Source: Blasia pusilla (lineage: Eukaryota; Marchantiophyta; Marchantiopsida; Blasiales). Taken from it: a stretch of 64,000 bases of DNA. The position numbers and the translations under genes were made by a program. A model generated the notes under the pieces. It had not been told where the DNA came from and searched no databases. It worked only from the letters and a program-made list of their open reading frames with translations. The stretch is taken from the NCBI GenBank assembly GCA_050084515.1, contig CM114275.1:10168001-10232000 (forward strand), written 5' to 3'. Below are positions 45,356 to 57,182 of this stretch, in pieces (within the stretch, counting starts at the first letter, position 1; each line of letters starts with the position of its first letter).

Positions 45356-46755
45356 GTTTTATAAGGAATAACAAGAATAACTACCTCTTCACTAACTCTA
45401 CTGACGAACTACAACAACACTATCTTTACAAGTGCAAAAGAATAAAAGGATTTTCTTCCCTCTTGGAAAAGACTCTTCTCAAGTGCAGACAAAAACTCTT
45501 TTTGAATTTGGAATAACAAAGCTCCAACGAAGACCTCAAAGAGACCTCAAGAATGGCGGCGCATCCTATTGTGAGAACTGAATCTGTCATGGCAAGTTAC
45601 TCAATATCTAACAGCTTTCCTACGCTCTTCTAGATCGTCTTCTGTAATTTTGAAATCACAAGACTCAACTCTCATCCTTACTGCAACCCAATAAGATTTT
45701 AAACTCAACTCCGCACATCATAAAGCATGAGAGAAGACACTTCTTCTACATCAAAAAGTGGAAAGAACTAGAAAGTATTACAAACTTCTGGAAGTAAAAG
45801 ACTCTTCAGCTTGAATCATCCCCACATAACTCCTTACATAACCCACCAAGACTACTGGTAAACCCAAGATAGACGGAACTGATGTTAACCAATATTACTT
45901 AGGAATTCAAGACACAAGGGAATGATCCCTTCTTCTTCTAATTTTCTCTTTAAATAGTCTTTTATAATTCCTCATTGATCTTCCTATGCTACTCTAGATT
46001 TCTAACTGCTAATCCTAACCTCCTTGGTTCAAATTCTCCAACACTTCACCTTCCTAAGTCGGTTGGTTGCCCTCGCGATTCAGTTCTACTTCCTTGAACG
46101 ACCGCGCTGCTCTATTTCTGGCTTTCAAAATTGCTGCAACATTTCATTATGTACAGTCTTCGCGCGCTTTGTTGTCCTATCTTCGTAGTCGTATCTTCGC
46201 GGAGACTCTTATCCTTCTCTCGTTGCGAAGAGTCCTCCTTGCGATTTCCTTTCAATCCGCTCCCTTCAAAAAAATTCTTTCTATTTCCTATTCTTTATCT
46301 ACTTTTCCGCTTTGTGAAGACTCTTTGATTTCTCTTCTTCTCCCTCTTCCTTCTTAGAGTTCTTAGTCTTTGCTCTTGGGTCTTCGATCTTCATTCTTTG
46401 TACCCAGTCTTCGCACAAAGACTACCTTCAGTCTTCTTTTACAAAGAAGCTTTTTCCAGTCTTCGTTGACCGTCTTCACCACTATTTCTACTACGATTTT
46501 CCTTGCGAAGTACCCGCACTTCTCATTCTAGCTTCTTTTCCAATCTTTTCCTACTTTTACACCATTCTCACTCTTCCAAGACAGTACTTAATCTCCTAGT
46601 ATCTCTTGTCCCCTCATCAGAGTTCTGTCAATAAATGTTTTTACACAATTTCAGTAAAGTATGCCTCCTTACTTCCGGTATTGAGTATTTAGTCTTCACT
46701 AAAGAAAGACTTCTGTACAAATAATGCTCTTTCTGTCAAAATTTCAAAAATATGG
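45356..46755 (-). repeat. T-family LTR, diverged third copy
   Basis: Similar in order to 31927-33197: caacccaataagattt, cgcacatcataaagcatgag, cattcaaaaagtgg-like text, then a long CTTCG-rich part and, at the end, gtcaaaatttcaaaaatatgggca matching the U3 edge. Edges are approximate. Divergence is much higher than between the other two copies. A 96-residue plus frame inside is not a gene. Confidence 0.55.
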
Positions 46756-47329
46756 GCACTATAGTTGGTGAAGATACAAATTTTAGAGTTCAGTATTGGT
46801 GTCCATTGAATACGTTCGGAAGAGGGAACATAGCCCCAAGTAGTAGATATCAAAATTGAAATGTAAAAAAATGGGAGAAGAATAGAAGTGAAAAACCAAT
46901 GTTGTGTCCACATGAATCAATTATAGCATCTTTCACTAATTCAACATTTGCAATAGAGGGTGGATTAGTGAGTATCACCATTAATGTCGCTAATTTTGTA
47001 AAGTTTAGAATAACTTTTGGCACTAACTTAGTAATACGAGAAGATAGAGATTACTAAAAACAACACAATTATTGTAAGCCTTTATTAAAATTTAATGTTA
47101 TGTTATTCATAATCATCACTTGATTTTATGAAGTTTCTTTATATTTCTACATATGGTATGAGATTATTGAATAAATGGTTTTGTAGAAGCTTTCATTGTT
47201 GGAATCATTCCATGTTATTCCCAATTAAAATTTTCTTGTTTAGATGAAAACCGGGTTTCCCTAAGTAAGACTACACTCTATATCATAATAAGTCCCAAAA
47301 CATATTAGTTAACAATCTTGAACCTATCA
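46756..47329. other. AT-rich spacer
   Basis: No gene or repeat recognised between the third LTR and the telomere-like tract. Confidence 0.4.
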
Positions 47330-47890
47330 TTTATCTTAAACCCTAAACCGTTCAAACCGTAATCCCTAGAAGATTAATAAGCCTAAAGCCTACACCCTTA
47401 ACATAAAGCACTAGCCAAAAATCCACAACCCTTTGTGAAAGCCTAGATCGTAAACTCTAAACCTTAAAACCTCAGCCATAAAACATAAACCCTAAACCCT
47501 AGGCCATAAACGCTTAGCCAAAGGCCCTAAACCCTAAGCCCTAGATCCTAAGCCAAAAACCTTAAACCCTAAGCAAAGAACCCTAAGCCAAACACCCTAA
47601 ACCCTAAGCCAAACATCCTAGAACCTAAGCCCTAAACCCTAAACCCTAGAACATAAGCTAAAAACCCTAAACCCTAAGCTCTAAACCCTAAACCCTTAGC
47701 AAAAAACCCTAAACCATAAGCCATAAACCCTAAACCCTAAGCCGTAAGTGAAAGCTGACTTAAAGAAATATAGAGAAATGTTATTAATCTAAATCCTTAG
47801 CCCTCCATCCTAAGACATAAACCTTCTTACCGAAGCCATAAACGTTAAACCTTAACCCATAAACCCTAAATCCTAAGTCATAAACATGGT
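47330..47890. repeat. Interstitial telomere-like repeats, degenerate (CCCTAAA)n
   Basis: Many copies of ccctaaa and close variants (ccctaag, ccataaa, ccaaaaa) in one orientation, densest at 47480-47745, with a break at 47750-47790 and a short second block to 47890. Exact CCCTAAACCCTAA runs are only two or three units long. This is the plant telomere unit but in decayed form inside the chromosome. Confidence 0.85.
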
Positions 47891-48689
47891 TGACATACAG
47901 AGATGAACCTAAGTTGTACTCCCATTACACTATGTCCTATTGTGGTAATAATCATATTAGAACAAAACCGGGTTTTGTAAGAGACCACATTTGTCGAAAT
48001 TGGTGTTCAATTTGAAGTTATGTCTTAAGGTTGGTAATATTTGAGTAGCCTTGATGTTGAAACAAGAGTGTCATTGAGAAAATGTGAAGATGTTGCATAG
48101 GAGGATTTATGTACACTATAATCATTTACGTAATGTTGACAAGATGTAGGAAAGCACTTGAAGTTTCCAAGTTGGTGTCAATTTGTTTTCGTGTTTTTTA
48201 TGGACAATGTTTAAACCTAAGAGTAATGCATTAGTAGTGATTTTTTAGGACAAGTTTTACATAATAAAAACTTGGAAGTGGTAAACATAAGTGTGGTTTA
48301 CATATATAAAATCCTAAAGAATTATGAAGAAATCCTTTTTAATGTAGAAATTGAAGTATTTTTTGTCGTGACATAAATTTTCATGCATTAATGTTATTTC
48401 AAATAGATTCAAAGTAGCATAAGAAAATTGTAGATAAGGGAAAAATATGTATACCATATGTGAGATAAAACTAAACAACGAATGTGCAAGAAGAGTGGAG
48501 AATTGCAATAGAAATTGCAAGTAAACACAAGCTAAAGATCAATGAATGTGAATTTGAGGTTTCGTAAGAACAATTGGCTGGTATACTCATAGCTGCATTG
48601 TTTGTGTAGTCTAAAATGATATTGGTCCTTTTGGTATAATAAGATGAAGGTAATGGAAGCACCATGCATTATTGACAGTAACAAACATA
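47891..48689. other. AT-rich spacer
   Basis: Contains aaaccgggtttt near 47962, echoing aaaccgggtttcc at 47250 on the other side of the telomere-like tract. Otherwise no feature; small minus-strand frames at 48314-48665 have no recognised domain. Confidence 0.35.
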
Positions 48690-51000
48690 CATAGATCACA
48701 AACAACCACGACTATCGGGCATAACCACACAATCTACAACGTAAGCCTATAGGAACTACAACTCAACTCACATCAACTATACCGCCAATGTTAGGAAAGT
48801 GACATGGCGCAAAGTTACACACGTGGTCCTTCCTAACCATACCATCGCATCCCTCCAATAAGAAGACATAAGATGGCAAAACCTCACGCACTCTCAAGAC
48901 AGTGCATCCTACAGTCACATCCAAGGTCGTGGGTATCATTTGCTACAACTAGGCATAGTATCATTCATGAAATCTCTTGATAGTCGGTCGATAACCACCT
49001 TCCGAAATAGTCCCATAACTCAACGTATCGCAATGGTTTGCAATCACTAAGTTCTCAAACGCAATGGGCATCACTCTCCAAAATAAAACATCCCCCTGAG
49101 AATATGCTCGTACCCACATATCAGGGTAATGAAGTTTAAATACCTCACCAACATCTCAAAAAATGGCCGTAGGTAAATCTGGCTCGCAGCCAAAAAGTAG
49201 CAAGTACGGTGAAAAAGACGTTAAGGATGCCTAATTGGTGAATTTGTATCCTATCGCCAACCACGACAATCCTAGATCCTCGTCTCCTAGGTGACCTCAT
49301 TGAAAACCATACTTATGTAAACCTCTCTTCACCGTATGCACAATCCTCTCCTCTAGTGCATCCGCCTCAGGATCATCTCCCAAAGTGGTGCAGTGGTCGA
49401 TCAACGCCTTATGACACAAGGCCTAAAACTCCCAGCAAAACTCCATACCTTGGTCTGTCAACATCTCAACTAGTGCGCTATATTGACTCAACACTCAATC
49501 TAGGAAGCATACGCTACTTCCTCACTAGCTTTGTCAGACAATCCAACCAACTCTATCCACTTTGAGAAGTGCTCGACCATGACCAACACATAACGATTAT
49601 GGCGCTCTATCAAAGATAAAGGTCCTGCAAAATCCAAACTCCATCTATAACATAAATCCATGATCGAAAGTGAATGCAACTATGAAGTGAGAGTATTGAA
49701 CGATGCCTAGACTCGATCAGACATCATGCATCTAGCAACAAACTACTGAACGTCAATCTGCATGCCTCACCAATGATATTGTATTTGGAGTAAATTGTAT
49801 GTACGTCTTCTTTTGCTCAAAATGATAGAACTCCTCATGGTCATGATCCACTAAATGTCCTACGTGCGAAGGATGAAGCACTCCACGTAGTCTACCATCC
49901 TCCCAAACTCGCAACACAAGTATCCCATGTTATCGAGACAATCTGACTTTCTCTAGGATTTGATCCTGCTCTCTGGCACCCTCTTTGCTCGTTATGCTGT
50001 GAGTACGCAAATACTCCAAGACTACTTCCTCCTCGTGAATATATATGTTGGCCACCTATTCCCTCCTCATCGGCCTCTGGATCTAGGAGCTCTCCATCAG
50101 ACCTCGCCATTGAAGTCTCAACAATCTGGCTCTCTATATCCAACAAGCCTAAAAAGGCTGACGCATGCCATTTCGGCACCAACTTCTTATCACTCTCTCC
50201 ATGCCATCGAGCTCTTGTCTTATCTCGCTAACTCTGGCATGGATTACAGCTCAACCCATCTCCATCTTGGTGGAGGGTTTCACATCTATGTATCACCAAG
50301 AAATCATACTTCTGCAACAACAAAGCTCACCTCACAAGCTTCCTTGTGAACTTGTCAGACTCCATCAACCACTTAAGTGGTTGATGATCGTAAACTTGTT
50401 TCCAAATAAGTAACACTTGAAATGCACGATAGCCCACACTATAGCCAAACACTCACCCTCATATGAGCTATAGTTCGCCTTGACAACGTTGTTCGAGCGA
50501 CTAGCATAAGCCACCACGAACTCTCTATCCTCATCGTCATGCTGGGTGAGCACCGCTCGAAGCCCCAACATGCTCCAATCAGTATGCAATTGGAAAGGAT
50601 GCCCCCCTAATGGGTCTCCTCACTATGGGAGCGGACATCAATCGGTCCTTGAGCCGCTCAAATACTCTCTCATGCTCATCACCCCCAATGCCACTTGTGA
50701 TCCACCTTGGTCACCAAAGTTAGTGGCTTTGCAATCAAATTGAAACCCTTGAACTATCGTCAATAGAAGTTTGCCAATCCCATGAATGCACAAACTCAAC
50801 TCACATCTGTAGGGCGTGGAATGCGTGGGATAGCCTCTAATTTTTTCTGTTGCACACTAAGGCCACCTGGGTATATTGTATGACACAAGCACTCAATCTA
50901 TTTGTAGAAGAAGTTGTACTTGTCTGGATGTAGCTTCAACTTGTGAAACTTCAATCGATGAAATTCCTCCTCTAGATGTCGCTCATACTCCTCAATGAGG
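48690..51000 (-). pseudogene. D-family fragment, RT end to integrase and first PHD half
   Basis: Read on the minus strand from 51000: EYERHLEEEF and KLKLHPDKY of the RT end, then RNase H at 50589-50365 (HTDWSMLGLRAVLTQHDDED, FVVAYASRSNNVVKANYSSY). The linker frame at 50182-49892 follows, then integrase pieces (LTDQGMEFC, ALIDHCTT, EERIVHTVKRGLHKYGF, LLLFGCEPDLP, KDHVCNFAPCHFPNIGG), ending in LRCRLCGYAR at 48745-48717. Here the catalytic integrase Glu is kept. The last block is the start of the PHD finger with its first CxxC; the rest is cut off. The catalytic YxDD part, methyltransferase and gag are missing. Many stops. Confidence 0.8.
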
Positions 51001-51544
51001 AGCGGTAAGAGGAGAGGAAGAGAGGAGAGAGGAAAGTATTGTCAAACCAAAGAGATTGTATTTTTTTAAAAGAGTTTCTTGTGATTTGAAGAGAGCTTCC
51101 TATAGGTTAGAGAGTACTACAACTATTCCAAATGAGGAGGTTTTGACTATTGGAAGTCGATTCATAAGGTATATATATCTAACTTTTTATATCCTCACTC
51201 AAAATCTTTCATTCTTCATATTTGAGTTGTACGTATTTTTTATAATATGTTGATGTTGATATTTTTTTAGGCCTCGGCCTTTTTCCTTGGTAATACCTTT
51301 TGTGAGAAATTTAGGAGATGTTGCAGATTGTAACATTGCTCTCGCCTGGTCTTGTTGGCATGCCTCCATGAGGGCATTTTTTTGGCATATTTGTGATGAC
51401 CTTCAAGATGAATGGACACTCTCAGCTTCACTTATGTTTGGGCAAAGGTTATTCTCATGAATGTTCAATTCCTCCACGGGCCAAATGGTTAAGTGAGGGA
51501 GAATTACAAAACGCAGAAGTGCAAAATATAGGATAACAAAACCC
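51001..51544. other. Unassigned spacer
   Basis: Starts with a purine-rich GAGGAGAGGAAGAGAGGAGAG tract right at the edge of the D-family fragment. No gene recognised. Confidence 0.35.
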
Positions 51545-51895
51545 TTCGGAATCCGATGAGTTGAAAGATGTTTTGATGTGTCTGCATCCGATGTGTTGCA
51601 GAAGAAATTCTTGCAACCCATCAATTTCAGACGGTTTACAAACAGATACAACTTGTCGGATTTCGACGGGTTGCCAAACACCAATGCTTGCAACCAGTCT
51701 GATTCATATAGGTTGCAAATTGTAATGTTTGGCAATCCGTCGGATTCATATAGGTTGCAATTTTTGGTGTTGAGCAACCCGTTAGAATCCAATAGGTTGC
51801 ACACTAATGCAACCAATCGGAATCCGACGGGTTTCCAAACACCAATATTTGCAACCTATCGGATTTAAACGGGTTGCAACCGGAGGGAATGAAGC
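51545..51895. repeat. Minisatellite of GCAACC...GGTTGC hairpin units
   Basis: Words such as ttgcaacc, tcggatt, gacgggttgc and aacaccaat alternate in both orientations about every 25-30 bases (for example aatccgacgggtttccaaac followed by gcaacctatcggattt). Neighbouring units can pair as GCAACC/GGTTGC stems. All frames over it are low-complexity (repeated NPSDSYRLQ-like text), not genes. Confidence 0.75.
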
Positions 51896-51949
51896 TGGTT
51901 GCACATGTAAGTTGGAAAGTATAAATATTTTACTCACATGCCGCATAAA

Positions 51950-53420
51950 GTTTCTCCATTGCCTCATACGAACATGAAGTTCTTCTTGACAGTCTATGGC
52001 TTGTTTCAAGGTTAGGCTATCCTTGCACTAGTGAAGGAGAGCAACGTGCTCGATTCTCTTATTCTCCTTGAGGAAAGATTTTGTGTGCCAAGGCACGTAT
52101 TGTTGCCTATGGAAAGCATTCGATCTATCTCTTTTTGATTGAACTTCTCCTCCCCATGACACTTCCTTGATAGCAATCCATCTTGGTTGTGCATTCTCTA
52201 TCATGAACCCAAAAATGTCAAGGGATGGCCTTTTATTTTCCTGCACCACCTCTAATAGGAGTAACCAATACATGTTCAAGATGCCAACATCTTTTACTTT
52301 TACCTCACAAACAAATATGGTTTTGAGTCCCTTCTCCACATGGTCGTTAACGTGTGCATCCATGGTCAACCATCCATTTAGCACCCTATAGCAAATATCA
52401 AAGCTAACCCAACTCCCAAATTTATGGATCTTCTCCTTCCCTCATTCTGTCAATAAGATCATAGCCATTAGATAGCCCTCTAGTAGATATTTGGAAGACA
52501 TAAGCTCTAGATCCCTTGCTTCCTTGGCCCATGAATTGCCATCTCTGAATAAGTGGAAACCTGGATAAGCGTCCTCCATCTAAACATACATCTCATCCGA
52601 GGTATGACAAGAAAATGCCTTAATACCTTACATGGTACCAAAGTTCTACCCACTTCTCAGAACCTTGGTTTTACACCAAATGGACACATTTCAGCTTCAG
52701 CAAGATCACCTTGCAATAGAAGACATCTAGCCGGACACGCTTGGATATTGTTGTAACCTAAGCCCACTTTACGAATGAGTTTTTTGCTACATAATAACTT
52801 GGTGGGACCAAGTACCCTATTGGTAGGACCAATCTACAAAGGAGTTTCAAGAATTTGAAAATAACAATGTTTGGGACGCCATGCGTGGTTTGGATGTTGA
52901 ATAGTAGCATGAAAAAAGCCAATACAGATGTTTTTTCCACATGGAACAAGGGTTTGCAAGCTTTAGCAAGTTCCTTATATTTATCTCGATGGTCAAATAG
53001 TGGTTCTTCGTTTGAGATTCTCAATTTTGGTAATTCATCAGATGGGATAGACATCTCTTCAGTTGCATCCTCGTGTATATGGTCGTATTTATGGAAAGTA
53101 TCATTGAGCATTTTATGAACGTCTATGTGCTTGTCTATATTTTCCATGGAAGATCTCTTCCTTCCATCCACATGGAAGGTCGGGGTTGACTGCATTGTCT
53201 TATCCTCTTAGCTTCTTTTTTTGGCAAGATCATGCAGAAGCCACTCCTCATCTGAAGAGTCCCAACCATCCCTAGATTTTGGCACTCGATAGAGCGCTGA
53301 GCATCCATTTTTTTCTCAAATGTGCTTCCACCTTGCGTATGGACAATGTAGCCCCACCCTTACACTCATTGCACCGATACCGCAATCTTTTACGACCCAA
53401 TATACTACTCATGTGCTTTC
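51950..53420 (-). pseudogene. DNA-transposon gene remnant, En/Spm (CACTA) TNP2-like
   Basis: Minus strand, from 53420 down: GRKRLRYRCNECKGGATLS and VEAHLRKKW form a zinc-finger-like N-terminus; then SDEEWLLHDLAKKRS. A 145-residue frame at 53195-52758 follows with EEPLFDHRDKYKELAKAC and FFMLLFNIQTTHGVPN, which recalls the 'L..GC..S.L...' region of TNP2 proteins. A last frame at 52384-52028 (GWLTMDAHVNDHVEKGLK) is unassigned. Stops separate the frames. No CACTA-type ends were spotted. Class assignment is tentative; transposon origin is more certain than family. Confidence 0.42.
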
Positions 53421-55659
53421 CCGCCACCAGAACTTAGAATTATGTGCCTTTACTCTAACTGGGTGGTTCAAATTTATTCTAAGGGGATTGGAAGTGGATT
53501 CTCGCAAGTAGTGAATTGAAATATTCCAAACACATCCACAACCATGCCATATTGCCACATTAACGAATTCCATAAACCACAGTAGAGATGCTATCATCTT
53601 AGATGAATGCATACCCACGGTAAGTCAAGACGAGTATGATAGGGTAGATAACCCTAACCTGGGACTTATCTCGGTTGAGATCTTAGTTGTGACTAACAAT
53701 CCTTACTGATGTGATCCAACGCTTCCAAAGGACATTCCTCCATGGCAAATGTAGCACGCCCAACTTTAAAATATAACTCAATCTTCTGATAGCTACACTT
53801 CATTATCTACCCTCGTCTAATGTTTCCAACCAAAGATCAATAATCAGTCAGCATTGAAGGTCTAGTAAACTTGCATATATTACATCCACGTGCTTTATAT
53901 TGTGTTGTAAATTACGTGCTTCAACATATCATTAAATCCATTAATGTGACAATGACATTGAAAAAAGTTGGAAATAGTTCTTTGTATACCAATGTTTTAA
54001 AGAAAATTTGTTATCTTATATAACCGGTGTGTGTTTTTACAAAAAGACCAATGCACGGTTGAGAAAAACTACAACATAGATCACAAATGAGGTCCACCAG
54101 GGTGATGGGGTTGGCCAAAAGCCGGTATGATCACCAATACGCCTCAAGACTCGGTATTTTCTGCCAGGTTGCACCCTTGCAAACCCTCAAGCAGCAAATA
54201 CAAACTCTGCATGATACTGATTTACGAGTAGATCTAATGCACACATATGCTCTAGGAAACACACCTTCCCAAAAACTACAAAACTCATATCAAACTTGAA
54301 CGTCTTGACCATCGATGCCAATTGCATACTTGATCAGATCCATAGCTTTCACTATCTTTGTATCTTGGTCCTCCCCGCTGGCCACTCCCAGCACATTGTG
54401 ACAGATATGAAGGGTCATTCTTAGGACCACCTGGACCATCAACCATGCCATCAATGTATACTGATCCTCATGGCATATCACAAAGTTTGAGAACCTAACA
54501 TACATGTGACAATCTTTAAGATGGAATTTGAATTTTTTAGGATTCCTACGGACTCTAAAATGGTTGCCACAACACCCATACTTGAGAAGCATGATATAAT
54601 ATCCTAGCCCTTCTAGCATTAGGCAAGGCCATTATCCAATCGAATATCCCTATTGGCCTACTATTCTTCAAGATGTTTACCCTCACTTGAAAGGATAGAC
54701 TACGGAGTCTAAGCAAAAAATATTCATCTTCAGCCATTTTTCCAAAGTAGAAATTATCCTATTCAATTATGAACACAACCATCTTAGTTATACATTATAG
54801 AGAAAAACATATATAGGTAATTAAGATGCCATGATTATTACGCATATGAATATTTTGCACTTATTGAAGGCGGGGACTTGGACTACACAAGACTTCATTT
54901 TTTTGACTTTGGTAAAGGGGATCCAGAGACGAGTGTGCTTAGGTTCGGAAATGCATTATATTGTGTCTACACCTTTGACGCACTCACCAATGATGTGTTG
55001 CATATATCTCATCAGTTTTGCATAGTTGGTTGATATTGATAGATGCACATGAACCCATCAAGAGTAGAGTAAGTATAGAGCCGAGTAACTACTTGACGAG
55101 TGATGGGGTTCTTGCTGAACTTCAGACCTCTTATTATATCAGGATAGAGGGACCCAACCCCTGCCTACTTACAATATTGCTTTTAGACCCACTGTTGCTT
55201 CTAGACACAGAGCCGCTACTACCTAAAACATCGTCTCTCACATTCAATAGATTACATTGTACAAAACCATTAGGCATTGATTAGGATCCCCATAAACATG
55301 ACTTACTAGTGCATCATCTTTGGGTTCTGAATCTAGCTTTGGGCAATTGAAGCTAAATATGTTGAACTATTTTGGTGTTACCACGTACTCAGATTTGGAA
55401 GTTCAGCATGTGTTCTTAAAGGGAAGACAGTAACCTGAAAGGGAAAACAGAAGCCTGATCATGGAGGAGATTACAAGGGGAAAACACAAGAAGTTGAGAC
55501 AAATGGAATGCCCAAGTCTCCACACAGAGAGCTTCCATGCAATAAGAGCGAGGTAAACCAATTCCAACAATTACTGAAGAAAGAAGAAGGAGACAGAAAT
55601 TAGCAAGAGAAGAAGAGGAATTACAACGTGAGTATTTGGACGAGCACAATAATGTGCAG
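53421..55659. other. Long region without assigned gene
   Basis: Open frames at 54290-54619 and 54555-54737 (minus; LRSLSFQVRVNILKNSRPIG) form a consecutive reading and may be the end of a lost gene. The plus frame at 55018-55284 (SDGVLAELQTSYYIRIEG) looks protein-like but I cannot name it. The rest is AT-rich with no recognised repeat. Confidence 0.3.
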
Positions 55660-56091
55660 ATTTCAATGGGGTAATTGGGAGGGTCCTCTTTGTGTTGAGC
55701 CCATTCAAAATGTAACATTCAAAATTTTGGATGCCACTATTGCTCAAAAACCCTTACACCGTGGAGGTGGCCAGATCATTCCAACATCTAGGTGTGTTGC
55801 ATATTATGCTTATCTTAAGGCCACTCCCCGATTAATGGAGTCTGTCTACTTTGGTGAGATAAACTCTTTCAACAAGCAAAGTGTTCACAATATGAACATG
55901 TGAAAATGATGGCAAGGAAACTCAAGTCCTATGGGCCAATTTGTGAACTGAGATGCTGATGAGCCTATTTCCATGAATAGATCCAAACACCAGCTGATTG
56001 TATGTCAGTTATTTATACTATATTGTCAAGGAGGTAAGGACACGTGACTGCATATGTACCCAAGCGAAGGACACATGCATATATTGTAAAG
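55660..56091 (+). pseudogene. SNU114 (EFTUD2) gene fragment, two exons
   Basis: Exon A (55660-55853, 194 nt) reads [40 protein letters not shown] and [10 protein letters not shown] with no stop. It is flanked by a TGCAG acceptor and a GTGAGA donor, in correct phases. After a 127-base intron, exon B (55981-56091) reads IQTPADCMSVIYTILSRR, a TAA at 56035, then GHVTAYVPKRRTHAYIVK and a GTATAT donor. The text identifies SNU114, the U5 snRNP GTPase of the spliceosome, and not its paralogue EF-2, by GPLCxEPI. Domains G to IV-V border only; neighbouring exons are not seen within the window. Kept intron means DNA-level capture or decay of a gene, not a retrocopy. Confidence 0.82.
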
Positions 56092-56509
56092 GTATATTGA
56101 TTTCACCCTCTGTGTCAATTTTGAAGATTGAAGACATGAATCTCAAACCGCATGTTATTCAAAATAGCTAAATGGACTTGCTCTTTCAAGATGATTTGCT
56201 TAGAAGACATGCTACAGCTCTGAAGTTGAAACTGGACAAGATTCGTATAAAGTATGTGGTGAAAAGCTTGATGAATTACCAATAACTTCCTAACTACTTG
56301 ACAAGATCACTATTTATGGTGGTGTATGTTTAATGATTTTTGCATGTGATAGAGTCCTTGAGATTTATTGACAGATCAATTATTCATTATTCAAGATATG
56401 GAATTCTAGTTTCTTGAAGACTTAAAAGTAAAAGAAAATAAAGAAATGAAATATTTAAAAAAAAAAATTACGAATATGAGTTTTAAAAAGTAGAAATATA
56501 TATCACGCA
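56092..56509. other. Spacer after the SNU114 fragment
   Basis: AT-rich, with an A run near 56457-56468. No further SNU114 exon (for example the AFLPVIESFGF region) is visible. Confidence 0.4.
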
Positions 56510-56801
56510 TGTTAAGATAGATCAGCGAGATCTAGTACAGCGTCTTGGGAGATACTAGAGGACAATCTCAAGAGGTCGAAAATGACCTGCTGAGGCCCAC
56601 AAGTTACCTCAGAGAGCAGGTTTCCCCTTCGTTTCGGCTCATTTGGAGCCATATTGAGGAACTTATTATTTTGGGTAGGTTTCTATTTTTTGTATAGTTG
56701 ACTTTCCACTTTGGGAAGTGGCCCTTGACCCACATAGGCCAAGGGCCACTTCCCAAAGTGGAAAGTCAACTATACAAAAAATAGAAACCTACCCAAAATA
56801 A
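56510..56801 (+). repeat. L639 LTR 5' part (copy E) ending in a perfect palindrome
   Basis: From TGTTAAGATAGATCAGCGAGATC the text follows LTR copies A and B as far as GAAGTGGCCCTTGACC. It then turns back on itself: 56666-56727 and 56740-56801 are exact reverse complements, 62 bases each with a 12-base spacer. The turn sits at the natural LTR stem-loop. The rest of the LTR is missing. Confidence 0.9.
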
Positions 56802-57182
56802 AAACTTCTTTGTTACCATATCCACGGGCAGGCTTTTTGCCAGGGAGGCATATTTTGTAGTAGCAAATACCTCTGCATGTACATGAGAAGTAAGACACTA
56901 GCTAAAATGATGTAGACAAATTGACATCCTTAAAGCAGAAAGAAAAAGAAACAAGGGCCGCTCGGAGCCCAAGAAAGTTTCTAGGGCTAGGAGGGCACTT
57001 AGTTGAGTATATGCACATCAGACAACAAGATGAGTGGACATCTTCATGACTCTCAGGTTTCTGGTGGTTCTGGCAGAATTGGGCATCACATGCAATCAGT
57101 ATGAGGGCCTCATTGTCCAAAGCTTCTACATCCATTCTCTCTCTCTCTCTCTCTCTCTCTCTTGAGTGAGTGAGAGCGAGCG
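56802..57182. other. Unassigned spacer with a short CT tract
   Basis: A minus-strand frame (57279-56902) reads DAQFCQNHQKPESHEDVHSS and may derive from a gene, but I do not recognise it. A CT run stands at about 57134-57161, directly before the start of the D-family fragment. Confidence 0.35.

Noticed and set aside
47330-47890. A true chromosome end
   Set aside because: The tract is degenerate, with few exact consecutive units, and unique and transposon sequence continues on both sides.
49960-50349. A 129-residue plus-strand frame
   Set aside because: It is the antisense shadow of the D-family linker and RNase H on the minus strand.
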